DNA from: Spirochaetales bacterium
Lineage (GTDB): Bacteria > Spirochaetota > Spirochaetia > DSM-2461
DNA: 45,539 nucleotides
Assembly (NCBI GenBank): GCA_016936295.1
Contig: JAFGYD010000042.1
Span: 1-45,539, forward strand
Direction: 5' to 3'
A program made the position numbers and the translations under genes. Below are positions 9,356 through 18,865 of the stretch, one piece after another (position 1 is the first letter of the stretch; each line of letters opens with the position of its first letter). The notes under the pieces were generated by a model. That model was not told where the DNA came from. It did no database searches and saw nothing but the letters and a program-made list of their open reading frames with translations.

Positions 9356-11854
9356 TTATTGTAATAGATAGTTTAAGTTTAGTGCGATACCCCAGGTCAA
9401 ATTACCACCAAAAATCTTATTATACTCACTCTCCGGGCTCCAAACAATATCACCATCCTGGGTATAAAAGGTTTTAGCCATAAAGAAAGATATTGGCATA
9501 ATCTGATTTGTTATACCTAAACTACCACCAAATGAAAATTTAAAATCATCCAGTTTTAAACTTGCAGTATTATCATCTCCATTCCATATATTTGCTGCAT
9601 CAAAAAATAGAGTTGCTCCAAACATATTAGGAACAATAGGAGCATTAATTTCAACTTTTAAATCAAGCAATGCTTCCCCATCTCCCTCTTGTGACCAACC
9701 TCGTCCTACAAACATTCCATCTATTTTAGCATTTTTTGCAGCACTATCCAATTCTGTACCTGGTTTTGCAAAAATCCTTGTATAAGCTGCATGTAATCGA
9801 AGTGATAGAATAAAATTCCACTCTTCTGTTACTGGTTTATCCAAAATTTTAAAGAATACATCTCCATTTGTTATAGATTTAATATAATCTAAATTCTCGT
9901 CTGTAGGAATTATTCCACCAATCGATAAATTTTGTGATAGACCATATCCCTTTGTTGTACCTACAGGGACATCCCTTTTATCTAGTATAACTTTACCCCA
10001 GACTCTATCTGTAAACTCCCAAGTTCCTGCATCCCTTCTATACTCAGTTTTATATGGAGTATAGTCGTCGTTATATATTAATGTATCCATTGAAGATATA
10101 TAACCTAATGAACCTCTAAGTCTTCCTGCATCTGTATACCATAAATGTCCACCAGAAATGGCTAAGGATATATCATATTTATTTAAATCCAATTCAGAAT
10201 CTTTAACAGAGTTACCATCATCAACCCATTCTTCATATTTAGAATAACTTTCAAAACCAACTGGGTATTCATTCCCTTCTAAATCATAAAGAACTTGTCC
10301 TGCTTCATCCAATTGTAATTTAAGAATATCCTCTTTAGTATGTGTAAATGATAGAGAACCACCACCAAAATACTCAGTATTCAATATTCTTGGCTCAGTA
10401 TATTCTAAAGAGAAAGATTGAGTATCCAGACCCAGATTTAAAGAACCACCAAAAGTTCTACCCATCCCCATAAAGTTTGTATCCTTCAAACTAAATGATA
10501 GTGCTGGCTCAAACTCCGCACCAGAAACTGTTATTCCACCCATAAGATTTAAAGTTCTAGCTTCTTCAACCTCAAAAACTAAATCCATATTCCCTTCATC
10601 ATTTTTATTTAATTGAGGGTATGTATTGGTAAATAGTCCTGTACTCATAATATTACTCATAGATGTCCAAACTTCCTGACGGCTAAAAACATCTCCTGGT
10701 TCTATTTGAATCTCTCTCAAGATTACAATATCCTTTGTTTTACTATTTCCCGAAACTTTTATATCTCCAACATGGGCTACACCCCGCTCAATAATTGTAA
10801 TTGTATGGGAAATAATTTTATTCTCTTCATCTATTTCTACTTCATCATGAAAACTATTTTCTATATATCCGTTATCATAGTATAAACTCTGAATTTTAAC
10901 AAAACGTCCCTCATGTTTACTTTTATTATACATATCACCATATTTTAAAAACTCAAATTTATCAAAGTCCGATGCTTGAAATATTTCATTTCCAACATAT
11001 TGAATTCCACCATATGTATAGACATCACCCTCTTCGATAAAAAAGTCAATTATCATATTTTTAACATTTGGATCTTTTTCATCATCTTCAATGGTTGTTT
11101 TAACATCTAAGACTGATGCTTTAGCATAACCATTATTTCGGTATAAACCTTCAATTAATAGGATATCTCCTTCTAAGACATTTGGTCTATAAACACCATC
11201 CTTAAATAGTGTTTTCTTTTTTGTCTCAATTAAAGAACGTAATTTATTGTCTGTTGCATATAAATTATTTCCATGAAAATTTATCTCTTTAATTAAAGTT
11301 TGGGTTCCCTCTTCAATTTTAAAAACAACGGAAACGGAGTTATCTTCTGGATTACTCTCTTTTATTGTCTCTATAACAACACTATCGTAACCCTTATCTT
11401 TGTATAAGTTTTCAAGTAGTGTTTTAGCTCTTTCTAATTTAAAATCAGAATAAATATCCTTTGCTTTTAAAACAATTGTACTAAAAAGCTCTGTTTTCCA
11501 TATAGAATCATTCCCTTCAAAGGTAATTTTTGATATATAGGGAGCTTCTTGTACTTGAAATACAATAATTACAGTATTCTTAGAATCATTTCCAGGTTTA
11601 GCATTTGGAACAATAAACTCAAAATAATCTAATTCGTACATTATTGTCTGTAGTTCCAAAAATAGATCATCGCTAAATATTTTTCCTATATATGGTGTAA
11701 CAATACCATTTAATTCATTTTTATCTACATTTACTAATCCTTCAAACTCTACATCAACAATGGTTGCACCATCAATCCAAGATGTATCTTCCTGGGAAAA
11801 AAGTGTTGTAAGAGCAAACGAAATTAATATTAAAATATAGTTAATTTTTTTCAC
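9356..11854 (-). CDS. bamA: outer membrane protein assembly factor BamA
   Basis: 832 aa; signal peptide, several POTRA-like repeats, barrel with 'GRGWSQEGDGEALLDLKVEINAPIVPNMFGATLFFDAANIW'. Confidence 0.93.
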   Translation of the reverse strand: MKKINYILILISFALTTLFSQEDTSWIDGATIVDVEFEGLVNVDKNELNGIVTPYIGKIFSDDLFLELQTIMYELDYFEFIVPNAKPGNDSKNTVIIVFQVQEAPYISKITFEGNDSIWKTELFSTIVLKAKDIYSDFKLERAKTLLENLYKDKGYDSVVIETIKESNPEDNSVSVVFKIEEGTQTLIKEINFHGNNLYATDNKLRSLIETKKKTLFKDGVYRPNVLEGDILLIEGLYRNNGYAKASVLDVKTTIEDDEKDPNVKNMIIDFFIEEGDVYTYGGIQYVGNEIFQASDFDKFEFLKYGDMYNKSKHEGRFVKIQSLYYDNGYIENSFHDEVEIDEENKIISHTITIIERGVAHVGDIKVSGNSKTKDIVILREIQIEPGDVFSRQEVWTSMSNIMSTGLFTNTYPQLNKNDEGNMDLVFEVEEARTLNLMGGITVSGAEFEPALSFSLKDTNFMGMGRTFGGSLNLGLDTQSFSLEYTEPRILNTEYFGGGSLSFTHTKEDILKLQLDEAGQVLYDLEGNEYPVGFESYSKYEEWVDDGNSVKDSELDLNKYDISLAISGGHLWYTDAGRLRGSLGYISSMDTLIYNDDYTPYKTEYRRDAGTWEFTDRVWGKVILDKRDVPVGTTKGYGLSQNLSIGGIIPTDENLDYIKSITNGDVFFKILDKPVTEEWNFILSLRLHAAYTRIFAKPGTELDSAAKNAKIDGMFVGRGWSQEGDGEALLDLKVEINAPIVPNMFGATLFFDAANIWNGDDNTASLKLDDFKFSFGGSLGITNQIMPISFFMAKTFYTQDGDIVWSPESEYNKIFGGNLTWGIALNLNYLLQ

Positions 11855-11870
11855 AATATCTCCTTAAATA

Positions 11871-14800
11871 TTATTTTGGGCTATAAATCCACTCCAGAGA
11901 GAGCCCTAACTCTGGTTCAAAAACATATTCATTATTCAATTTAGGTATAAAATTGAAACCAAGCTGAAAATGAGGGGAATATAGGGTAAAACCTAAATTT
12001 ACTTCAACCCCCAACTCCTTATTTTCAAATATAGATGCAACACTACTTTTAATAAAAAAATCATCAGTTATAAAATCACCAAAAGTAATGCTTGAATCTT
12101 TTAAGATTTCTGATAGATTATATATGCTTTCGTCACCAGTATCAAATGAATTATTTGTAATGTTTGTTAGTAAATTGGATATAAAACCCGATTTTATTTT
12201 TACATCATCTATACCAATTGCACGTTCCAAACCCTCTTCAAATGGAGCTGTTAAGTATGAAGTAGCTAACTCATCTATAATATCAAAAGCTAATAAACCT
12301 AGATCATCACCTGTAAAAGCAAGCCCTATTAATCTACTAATGTCTTCCTCTGTTTTAGTAGCATCAGATGATGAAAACTTTGGTTTAAAGTCGCTAAAAA
12401 GTCCACCATCATAACTAATATAAACTTCGACCTGCCTATCATCATCGTCAATAACTGTTTTTGATCCTAAAATACTAATTTGTGGATCAATATTATCCTT
12501 TGATATATCTAACTTAACTATTCCTTCTTTTAATATAAATGGTTTTCCTGAATAATCCACCTCTCCACTAACAATGGAGAGTTGTCCATTTACAAAGAAT
12601 TCATCGGTTATTGATTTATATTTTACACTTATTTGATCTCCTGGGTTCAAAGTTGCATTTACTACAGGAAAACTTTTAGTAGGCCAATACAGCTTATTGC
12701 TAGGACCAAATTTTAATAACATATCTAATTCAACACCTGCACTATCATTTTTTGCACTTTTATTTTGATTATTTATACTATTTTTTACACTATTTAGTTG
12801 TGTATAAAATTCACCTTCCTCAATTATTAAATCTCCAGTAATTAATGATCCAGAGTTATCCCAGTAAAATTGTAATTTTGAACTATATATAGATGTATCA
12901 ATAACAATCCTGTCATAGTAATATATAATAGGTATTTTTCCGGAATATGGAATTTCTAAATTTAACAATATAGAATCAATATTCCAGCTTTCAAATATTA
13001 TTTCTCCAGAAACATCGATTTTACCTCTATCTCCAACTAGAATATTATTATTTAACACTGTAAATTTATTATCTGTAACACGTATATTTATACGTGTAGG
13101 TTTTACTTCATCCTTAAAATAATTTATAGTAACATTTGTATCCAGCCATAAAAGACCATTAATTACCGGTTTATCCATATCTCCAGATATTTTAATATCA
13201 CCATGTAATTCTAGCTGTTTAATATTAACAGGTTTTTGAGCAGTATTATCCATGGGGATAAAATCATTTATAAATGAACCATCAATATTAATGTTGGAAA
13301 TAGATAAATCTAATTTATTATTTAAAATTTCCCCGGTAATTATACTTTCCATAAAGTAGGGTTTTACTATTTTACCATTTACTACACCAGTAGTATATGA
13401 GTAGAATAGTTTTAAATTTTTATCTAATGAATATACTTGAAGAGCATTTCTATTTTTAAAAAAACGAAATGCTTTATTTTGAAAAAAAGTCTTATCGTTA
13501 CTTTTCATTGAAAGAATATTAATTTTCCCATTAAACAATGATAATAAATCATTATTTATTAGAAGTATATTTTCTGCAGGCTGAATATTTGTTTCCAATG
13601 TTAAATTAGTAATAACTCTATTTTCCCCAACATTAATATTACTCTCTATTTTACCAATGATATCCCCATTTTTATAATTATATGTTACTAATGGTAAATC
13701 TATAATATTATTATCAATTATAGCCTTAACATTAGTTATTGTTATTAAATTTTCATTTAGTTTTGCATTTAAATTTAAATCAACTAGACTCCTATTATAT
13801 TGAACTTGATTTGCAATAAAGGATCCTGTTCCATTAAACTCTTCTAAACTCCCTTTAAATTGGAAATTAGCATCTGCAACACCTTTAAGACCAGTAATAT
13901 TTAATCTTTCCAGTATAATTTTTTCTAACCCCACAGTTATATCATAGTTTTTAAAATCATTACTTATGTTTGCCAAGAGGTTAGCTTTTTCACTTTTATT
14001 TTCAAAAAATCCTTTTGCTGCGTATCCATTATCACCTTTTAATGCAATCTCAATTTTACCATTTAAAGGAGCAATATTATCTTCCAAAATTAAATTGCTT
14101 ATTTCTATATTTGAATTTGAACCATTAATTACCGCCGATAATTTGGGAGAGAAAGGTAGATTAGCACCAGTTAACTCTAAGTTTAAATTTGGTATTGAAA
14201 AAATGAAAGAATTCTTTTCTTGGTATAAACCTTTAAATTCTATTGTTGAAAGTAAGCTATATTCTTTGTAATTAATTGGTAGATCTTTAGCTCTAAGGGT
14301 TATATAATAACTGCCATCAAATATATATGTACCATCTATTCCATACGAACCTGTACAGGTGATTTTATTATCAGAATATTGAACGTTCAACTTATACTTA
14401 TTATCATTAAATAGTGCATCAACAGTAAATTTTGACTCTTCCGTACCAATATTCCCTGAAATTTGACTCTGGATTTCTATATCAGGCAGTGTAATTTTTA
14501 ATTGATCTATTTCAAAGTTATAGTCTGTGCCATGTCCCTCTAACTCACCAATAATATTTTTATTAACATCTTTTAATACAAAATCATTTATAAAATAATT
14601 AGAGATACCTTCTATATAATTAAAATCTATATCACACGATATATCTCCACCACTAATATAGGGTGTTAATAATTCGACCTGTGAAAATGTATTTAAAATA
14701 TTAGTATTCAAGTCAGTAACTTTAATATTAGCGCTTAAATTCTTTGACTCTAAATTTAGTTTTGATGATAATGAGATTCTTCCATTTTTATCATTTTTTA

Positions 14801-16124
14801 ACGCTTTTAAACTTATTGAACTTTCATCTATGAAAAATAGAGCTTTAATATCAGATATGTTTAAATCACCTGTTTTTAAATAATCGAAATTTAGACTTAC
14901 AAAATTATCATCTATAATTTTGGTATAAAAATCTGCATCGAAATTAATATTATTAATATTTAAGTCTCTCACATAAAAACGACCCTGCGGAAATAGTTTT
15001 TTAAGATCAATACCTCCATAGAATCCAATATAGCCATACTTTGTGCTAACATTTAATTTTTTTACTCTTAAATAATTTAAATCACCAACTGCATAAATAT
15101 TCCCGGAAAACCACTCCTGATCTATCTTTATATCTCCATTTCCTTTTATAGAATAATCAAAGAAATTATTATTTATATCGTGTACACCACTAAATTCACC
15201 TGTAAATTTAGAGCCTAAGTAGGAATCCAACTTGGTAAAATTAGAGTTTGGTATAAAAATATCTTTTATATCTATATTTTTACCTTTAAGCCAGTAGTAA
15301 TTTTCCATTAAATTTATTTTTATTGTAAATAAATAATCTAAATTACTTTTGTCCCTATTTCTTATACTAACCTCATCTTTGTTTATAATAATGTTTGTAT
15401 CTAAATCTTTAACAGTTCCAATATCTGAAACTGTATTTTTGGATTTAACAATTGAATTTATCTTAGAAAAATTATGGGATAAATTTCCACTTGCTTCTAT
15501 ATCAGCGGTTATATATTTAAAGGGAAGTTCAATTTTTGAATTATAGGTTACTTTTGCTTTAAGTTTAGAAGTATATCGATTATATCTCCCTGTAATAGAA
15601 CCATTTAACTTATTTACTTCTAAACCCATAACCTCATTATTTATATATACATCGATGTCTTTTGCATAAAGAGTTGTTTTTATAATAGATATAGAGTTGC
15701 CTGATCCACTAAAAAGATTTAATAACCATGGATCATCGACATCTAAATGAATTGAACCATTACTTAATGTTACATATGTTAAAAATTGTGGAGGATCAAT
15801 TTTTTTCCATGATGATAAAATAATATTTATAATATTAAATTTTATTGTTACATTACCTATATCAAGACTGTTTATCCCACTAGGGCTACTTAGTTTTAAA
15901 TTATTTAACTTTATAGAGTCTACAATTAAGGGAGACATAGAAGAATAACTAATTTTAAGACCTGTTTTATACTCAAACTCCTTAATAATAGTCTCTCTTT
16001 TATTAAAAATTTCTGTTTGTAATTTTTCTATTGATGGTTTTATTACTATAAAAACTATAAATGACAATATTAATAAAGAGAGGATCTGTATAAAATTAAA
16101 TACTCCTTTATTTTTTATATACAA
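11871..16124 (-). CDS. tamB: TamB/AsmA-like translocation and assembly module protein
   Basis: 1417 aa; N-terminal membrane anchor, long beta-rich repeats, DUF490-like C-terminus; TTG start overlapping the upstream gene by 17 nt. Confidence 0.85.
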   Translation of the reverse strand: MYIKNKGVFNFIQILSLLILSFIVFIVIKPSIEKLQTEIFNKRETIIKEFEYKTGLKISYSSMSPLIVDSIKLNNLKLSSPSGINSLDIGNVTIKFNIINIILSSWKKIDPPQFLTYVTLSNGSIHLDVDDPWLLNLFSGSGNSISIIKTTLYAKDIDVYINNEVMGLEVNKLNGSITGRYNRYTSKLKAKVTYNSKIELPFKYITADIEASGNLSHNFSKINSIVKSKNTVSDIGTVKDLDTNIIINKDEVSIRNRDKSNLDYLFTIKINLMENYYWLKGKNIDIKDIFIPNSNFTKLDSYLGSKFTGEFSGVHDINNNFFDYSIKGNGDIKIDQEWFSGNIYAVGDLNYLRVKKLNVSTKYGYIGFYGGIDLKKLFPQGRFYVRDLNINNINFDADFYTKIIDDNFVSLNFDYLKTGDLNISDIKALFFIDESSISLKALKNDKNGRISLSSKLNLESKNLSANIKVTDLNTNILNTFSQVELLTPYISGGDISCDIDFNYIEGISNYFINDFVLKDVNKNIIGELEGHGTDYNFEIDQLKITLPDIEIQSQISGNIGTEESKFTVDALFNDNKYKLNVQYSDNKITCTGSYGIDGTYIFDGSYYITLRAKDLPINYKEYSLLSTIEFKGLYQEKNSFIFSIPNLNLELTGANLPFSPKLSAVINGSNSNIEISNLILEDNIAPLNGKIEIALKGDNGYAAKGFFENKSEKANLLANISNDFKNYDITVGLEKIILERLNITGLKGVADANFQFKGSLEEFNGTGSFIANQVQYNRSLVDLNLNAKLNENLITITNVKAIIDNNIIDLPLVTYNYKNGDIIGKIESNINVGENRVITNLTLETNIQPAENILLINNDLLSLFNGKINILSMKSNDKTFFQNKAFRFFKNRNALQVYSLDKNLKLFYSYTTGVVNGKIVKPYFMESIITGEILNNKLDLSISNINIDGSFINDFIPMDNTAQKPVNIKQLELHGDIKISGDMDKPVINGLLWLDTNVTINYFKDEVKPTRINIRVTDNKFTVLNNNILVGDRGKIDVSGEIIFESWNIDSILLNLEIPYSGKIPIIYYYDRIVIDTSIYSSKLQFYWDNSGSLITGDLIIEEGEFYTQLNSVKNSINNQNKSAKNDSAGVELDMLLKFGPSNKLYWPTKSFPVVNATLNPGDQISVKYKSITDEFFVNGQLSIVSGEVDYSGKPFILKEGIVKLDISKDNIDPQISILGSKTVIDDDDRQVEVYISYDGGLFSDFKPKFSSSDATKTEEDISRLIGLAFTGDDLGLLAFDIIDELATSYLTAPFEEGLERAIGIDDVKIKSGFISNLLTNITNNSFDTGDESIYNLSEILKDSSITFGDFITDDFFIKSSVASIFENKELGVEVNLGFTLYSPHFQLGFNFIPKLNNEYVFEPELGLSLEWIYSPK

Positions 16125-16779
16125 TTGTCAACTCTCCCCTACTAGAAGATTCACTCTCACTAAAATGAAACTTCGCTACATATTGCTTAACAAGAATATC
16201 AAACTCTACAGATCCAGAACCCGGGGGTTTTATCTCTATATCATAAACACCACCACTTTTGTCTACGGTAAAGTAAACAGTTACTCCCACACCTGTAAAT
16301 GACTTTTCAGGAAATGATGAGAAATCAATAGAACTATTATTTTGTAAAGTTCTATTATTACTATCCCATTTAATACTAGGTCTGGACTCATTTTCTTCAA
16401 GTAACTCTTCAAAAGTAATCATTTCTGTTAAAGAATCCTCAAAACTACTTATATCCATTTTTTTAATGGATATATCAGAGTCATACTCCTTCTTTCTTAA
16501 AACTAGATCGGCAACCTGATTTGTTTTAATTAAATTATCAACTTCAGGATCACTAGATTCTGGTGTTTTTTTATTCTTACTCTCTATTATATCGACATTC
16601 TGAGCTATAACATCCCTGCTATTTGGTACAATTTCATTATTATTTTTTAATATTATTTCAACGGAAATAGGGTCATTTTCTTCTTCTAAAATTTTTTTTT
16701 GAGGTAAAAAAACTAAAGCAACCATTAATATAATTACATGAAAAGCCAATGATATAGAGAGAGAATTTATATATTTCAT
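16108..16779 (-). CDS. TonB-like energy transducer
   Basis: N-terminal TM 'SLSISLAFHVIILMVALVFL', low-complexity linker, C-terminal 'GVGVTVYFTVDKSGGVYDIEIKPPGSGSVEFDILVKQYVAKFHF'; immediately follows exbD. Confidence 0.75.
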   Translation of the reverse strand: MKYINSLSISLAFHVIILMVALVFLPQKKILEEENDPISVEIILKNNNEIVPNSRDVIAQNVDIIESKNKKTPESSDPEVDNLIKTNQVADLVLRKKEYDSDISIKKMDISSFEDSLTEMITFEELLEENESRPSIKWDSNNRTLQNNSSIDFSSFPEKSFTGVGVTVYFTVDKSGGVYDIEIKPPGSGSVEFDILVKQYVAKFHFSESESSSRGELTIVYKK

Positions 16780-17174
16780 AACCTTTTAACAACTAATGAA
16801 ATATTATTAAATCCTAGAACTTTTACTCTATCCATAATACCCATTAAAAATTCATAGGAGATATGTTTATCACCTTCAATAATAATAGTTGGCTCTTTTA
16901 AACTACCAACACTATTTAACAATGAAGCAGAAAAAGATGAAAGTGTAGTCTCTTTATCGTTAATAAATATTCTCTGATCTTCGGTAATAACAACTTTTGT
17001 CTCTATTTCACCAATACTAGAACCTGAAATTGCTTGTGGAACATTAACTTCAACTGCTTTATTTTTTTCAAAACTGCTATTTAACACAAAGAAAATTAAA
17101 ATTAAAAACATGATATCAATTAATGGTGTAATTATTAATACATTTTCATCAGTTAGTGTACCTTTTAATTTCAT
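16776..17174 (-). CDS. exbD: ExbD/TolR-family biopolymer transport protein
   Basis: 132 aa; 'ITPLIDIMFLILIFFVLNSSF' with the conserved TM Asp. Confidence 0.93.
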   Translation of the reverse strand: MKLKGTLTDENVLIITPLIDIMFLILIFFVLNSSFEKNKAVEVNVPQAISGSSIGEIETKVVITEDQRIFINDKETTLSSFSASLLNSVGSLKEPTIIIEGDKHISYEFLMGIMDRVKVLGFNNISLVVKRL

Positions 17175-17767
17175 TATGATCCTTTTACTGCTAAAATTTC
17201 AGAAGATGAACTTTCCATTAAACTAATGTGTCTTTTAATAATTGAAATAAATATAGAATAAAACAACATAGCAGGGATAGCTGTAATTAATCCTGCTGCA
17301 GTAGTTAGTAAAGCTTGAGAAATTCCACCTGCTAATGTGTATGGATCTGAGCTTTTTGATACCATCATTTCATAAAATGTAAATATCATACCTGTTACTG
17401 TACCTAATAATCCCATTAATGTTGACATATTGGCAATTGAGGATAAATACGTAACATTTTTCTCCATTTCAAAGATTTTTCTCTGGGCAAGAGCTTCTAC
17501 TTTATATGAAAAAACTGTTCTATTTCCTTCTCCTAATAACTTAGCTTCGTATTTAATAATATCTGCTGTTGGAGATTTTTCAGTTTGAATAGCATCAAAT
17601 GCCTCTTTATATCTACCTTGCAATAATTTATTTAAAGCAAAATCTATTCTTTTCTGTTTTTTTATTCTTATTTTATAAAAATATATGGATTTATTAATAA
17701 TTAAACCAAGAGATACAACTGATAAAATTATAATTGGTAATAAAGCATATAAATTTTTTAATAACAA
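17174..17767 (-). CDS. exbB: ExbB/TolQ/MotA-family proton channel protein
   Basis: 197 aa; 'MSTLMGLLGTVTGMIFTF...GGISQALLTTAAGLITAIPAMLFYSIF'; TTG start overlapping the upstream gene. Confidence 0.92.
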   Translation of the reverse strand: MLLKNLYALLPIIILSVVSLGLIINKSIYFYKIRIKKQKRIDFALNKLLQGRYKEAFDAIQTEKSPTADIIKYEAKLLGEGNRTVFSYKVEALAQRKIFEMEKNVTYLSSIANMSTLMGLLGTVTGMIFTFYEMMVSKSSDPYTLAGGISQALLTTAAGLITAIPAMLFYSIFISIIKRHISLMESSSSEILAVKGS

Positions 17768-18831
17768 ATCTTTAATGGATTTCCAACCTTATATTCAAAC
17801 ATTAAGCCTACTTTAATTTCTCTTAGATCCAAATCATAATGAATATAATTATTTAGGGAAAACTTCTGATTATATGAGATTCCTAAAGAAAATTTATATA
17901 AATTAAAATCTAAAATATTTAAAGAAATTATAGAGTTAAATTTATCTTTAATAAAGCCGAAGTTAAAGTTTAATTCATTTAGAGACAATAAATATTCTCT
18001 CTCTCCAAAAAATAAATTTTCTTTAATATAAAAAACAGGCTCAATGTCGTAATTATTAAGTTGAACTCCTCCACTTAACAATATTTTTCTTTGTAAACCA
18101 TATGTAAAACCTGTTAAATATCGTATATCTTCACCAATTAATTCTGTATAAAAAGTGTAGGGTACATACATTATTTTTTTATCAATTTTTAAATATGGAT
18201 AGAAATTATTTTTCACAACAGAAACACCAATTTTTATATCATTTGAACCTAATCCAATATAACCATTATAAAAATTATTAGAATTAATACTAAATGTTAA
18301 AAGAGGATGAAGAGGTCCTTTACTTTCAAGATCAATTTTTCCTAAAAGACTCTCATTATTTAATAAACCATATATTGAAAGAGAGAAAGGAAGCCTATAT
18401 TCAGAATATAGTAATCCCATATAATAATTAAAATTTATAGGATTTAAAGAAGCCTTACCCAACATTTTAAACTGATTACTACTATATTCAGGGGAGAACC
18501 CAATGTTAAAGGATTCAAAATCTGTTTCAGAAAATAATGAATATGAATAAAATCCCTTTGTTGTAATTTTTCTATTTAAAAATTCATTGTATTCATAGTA
18601 CTCAATACTATTTATATCTATGCCTCTAACCAATATGTCATTTAAATAAATGTCTGTATTATCTATTGTTTCTATTGGTGTAAAGGATTCTATTGGAAAA
18701 GGTGGAAGCGGGAGAGAATTTTGAGAAAATTTCTCAGGAATAGTTATAATTATTCCTTCCGACATTGCATCTAAATTATTGTATGAGTTAATAAGATATA
18801 TAACAATTAAAATCTTTATGATATTATTCAC
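17758..18831 (-). CDS. putative outer-membrane beta-barrel protein with TonB-box/plug-like N-terminal segment
   Basis: 357 aa; signal peptide, N-terminal 'EGIIITIPEKFSQNSLPLPPFPIESFTPIETI...IYLNDILVRGIDINSIEYYEY', then alternating beta-strand pattern; GTG start. Confidence 0.65.
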   Translation of the reverse strand: MNNIIKILIVIYLINSYNNLDAMSEGIIITIPEKFSQNSLPLPPFPIESFTPIETIDNTDIYLNDILVRGIDINSIEYYEYNEFLNRKITTKGFYSYSLFSETDFESFNIGFSPEYSSNQFKMLGKASLNPINFNYYMGLLYSEYRLPFSLSIYGLLNNESLLGKIDLESKGPLHPLLTFSINSNNFYNGYIGLGSNDIKIGVSVVKNNFYPYLKIDKKIMYVPYTFYTELIGEDIRYLTGFTYGLQRKILLSGGVQLNNYDIEPVFYIKENLFFGEREYLLSLNELNFNFGFIKDKFNSIISLNILDFNLYKFSLGISYNQKFSLNNYIHYDLDLREIKVGLMFEYKVGNPLKICY

Positions 18832-18837
18832 TGATTT

Positions 18838-18865
18838 ATTTTACATATAAAGGATGGTTATGCAA
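18838..18865 (-). promoter_or_regulatory. candidate promoter for the envelope block
   Basis: TTGCAT (18860-18865), 16-nt spacer, TAAAAT (18838-18843) on the minus strand; expected start site at the GTG codon. Confidence 0.4.

Noticed and set aside
12088-12414. 108-aa plus-strand ORF
   Set aside because: Antisense to tamB; no independent evidence.
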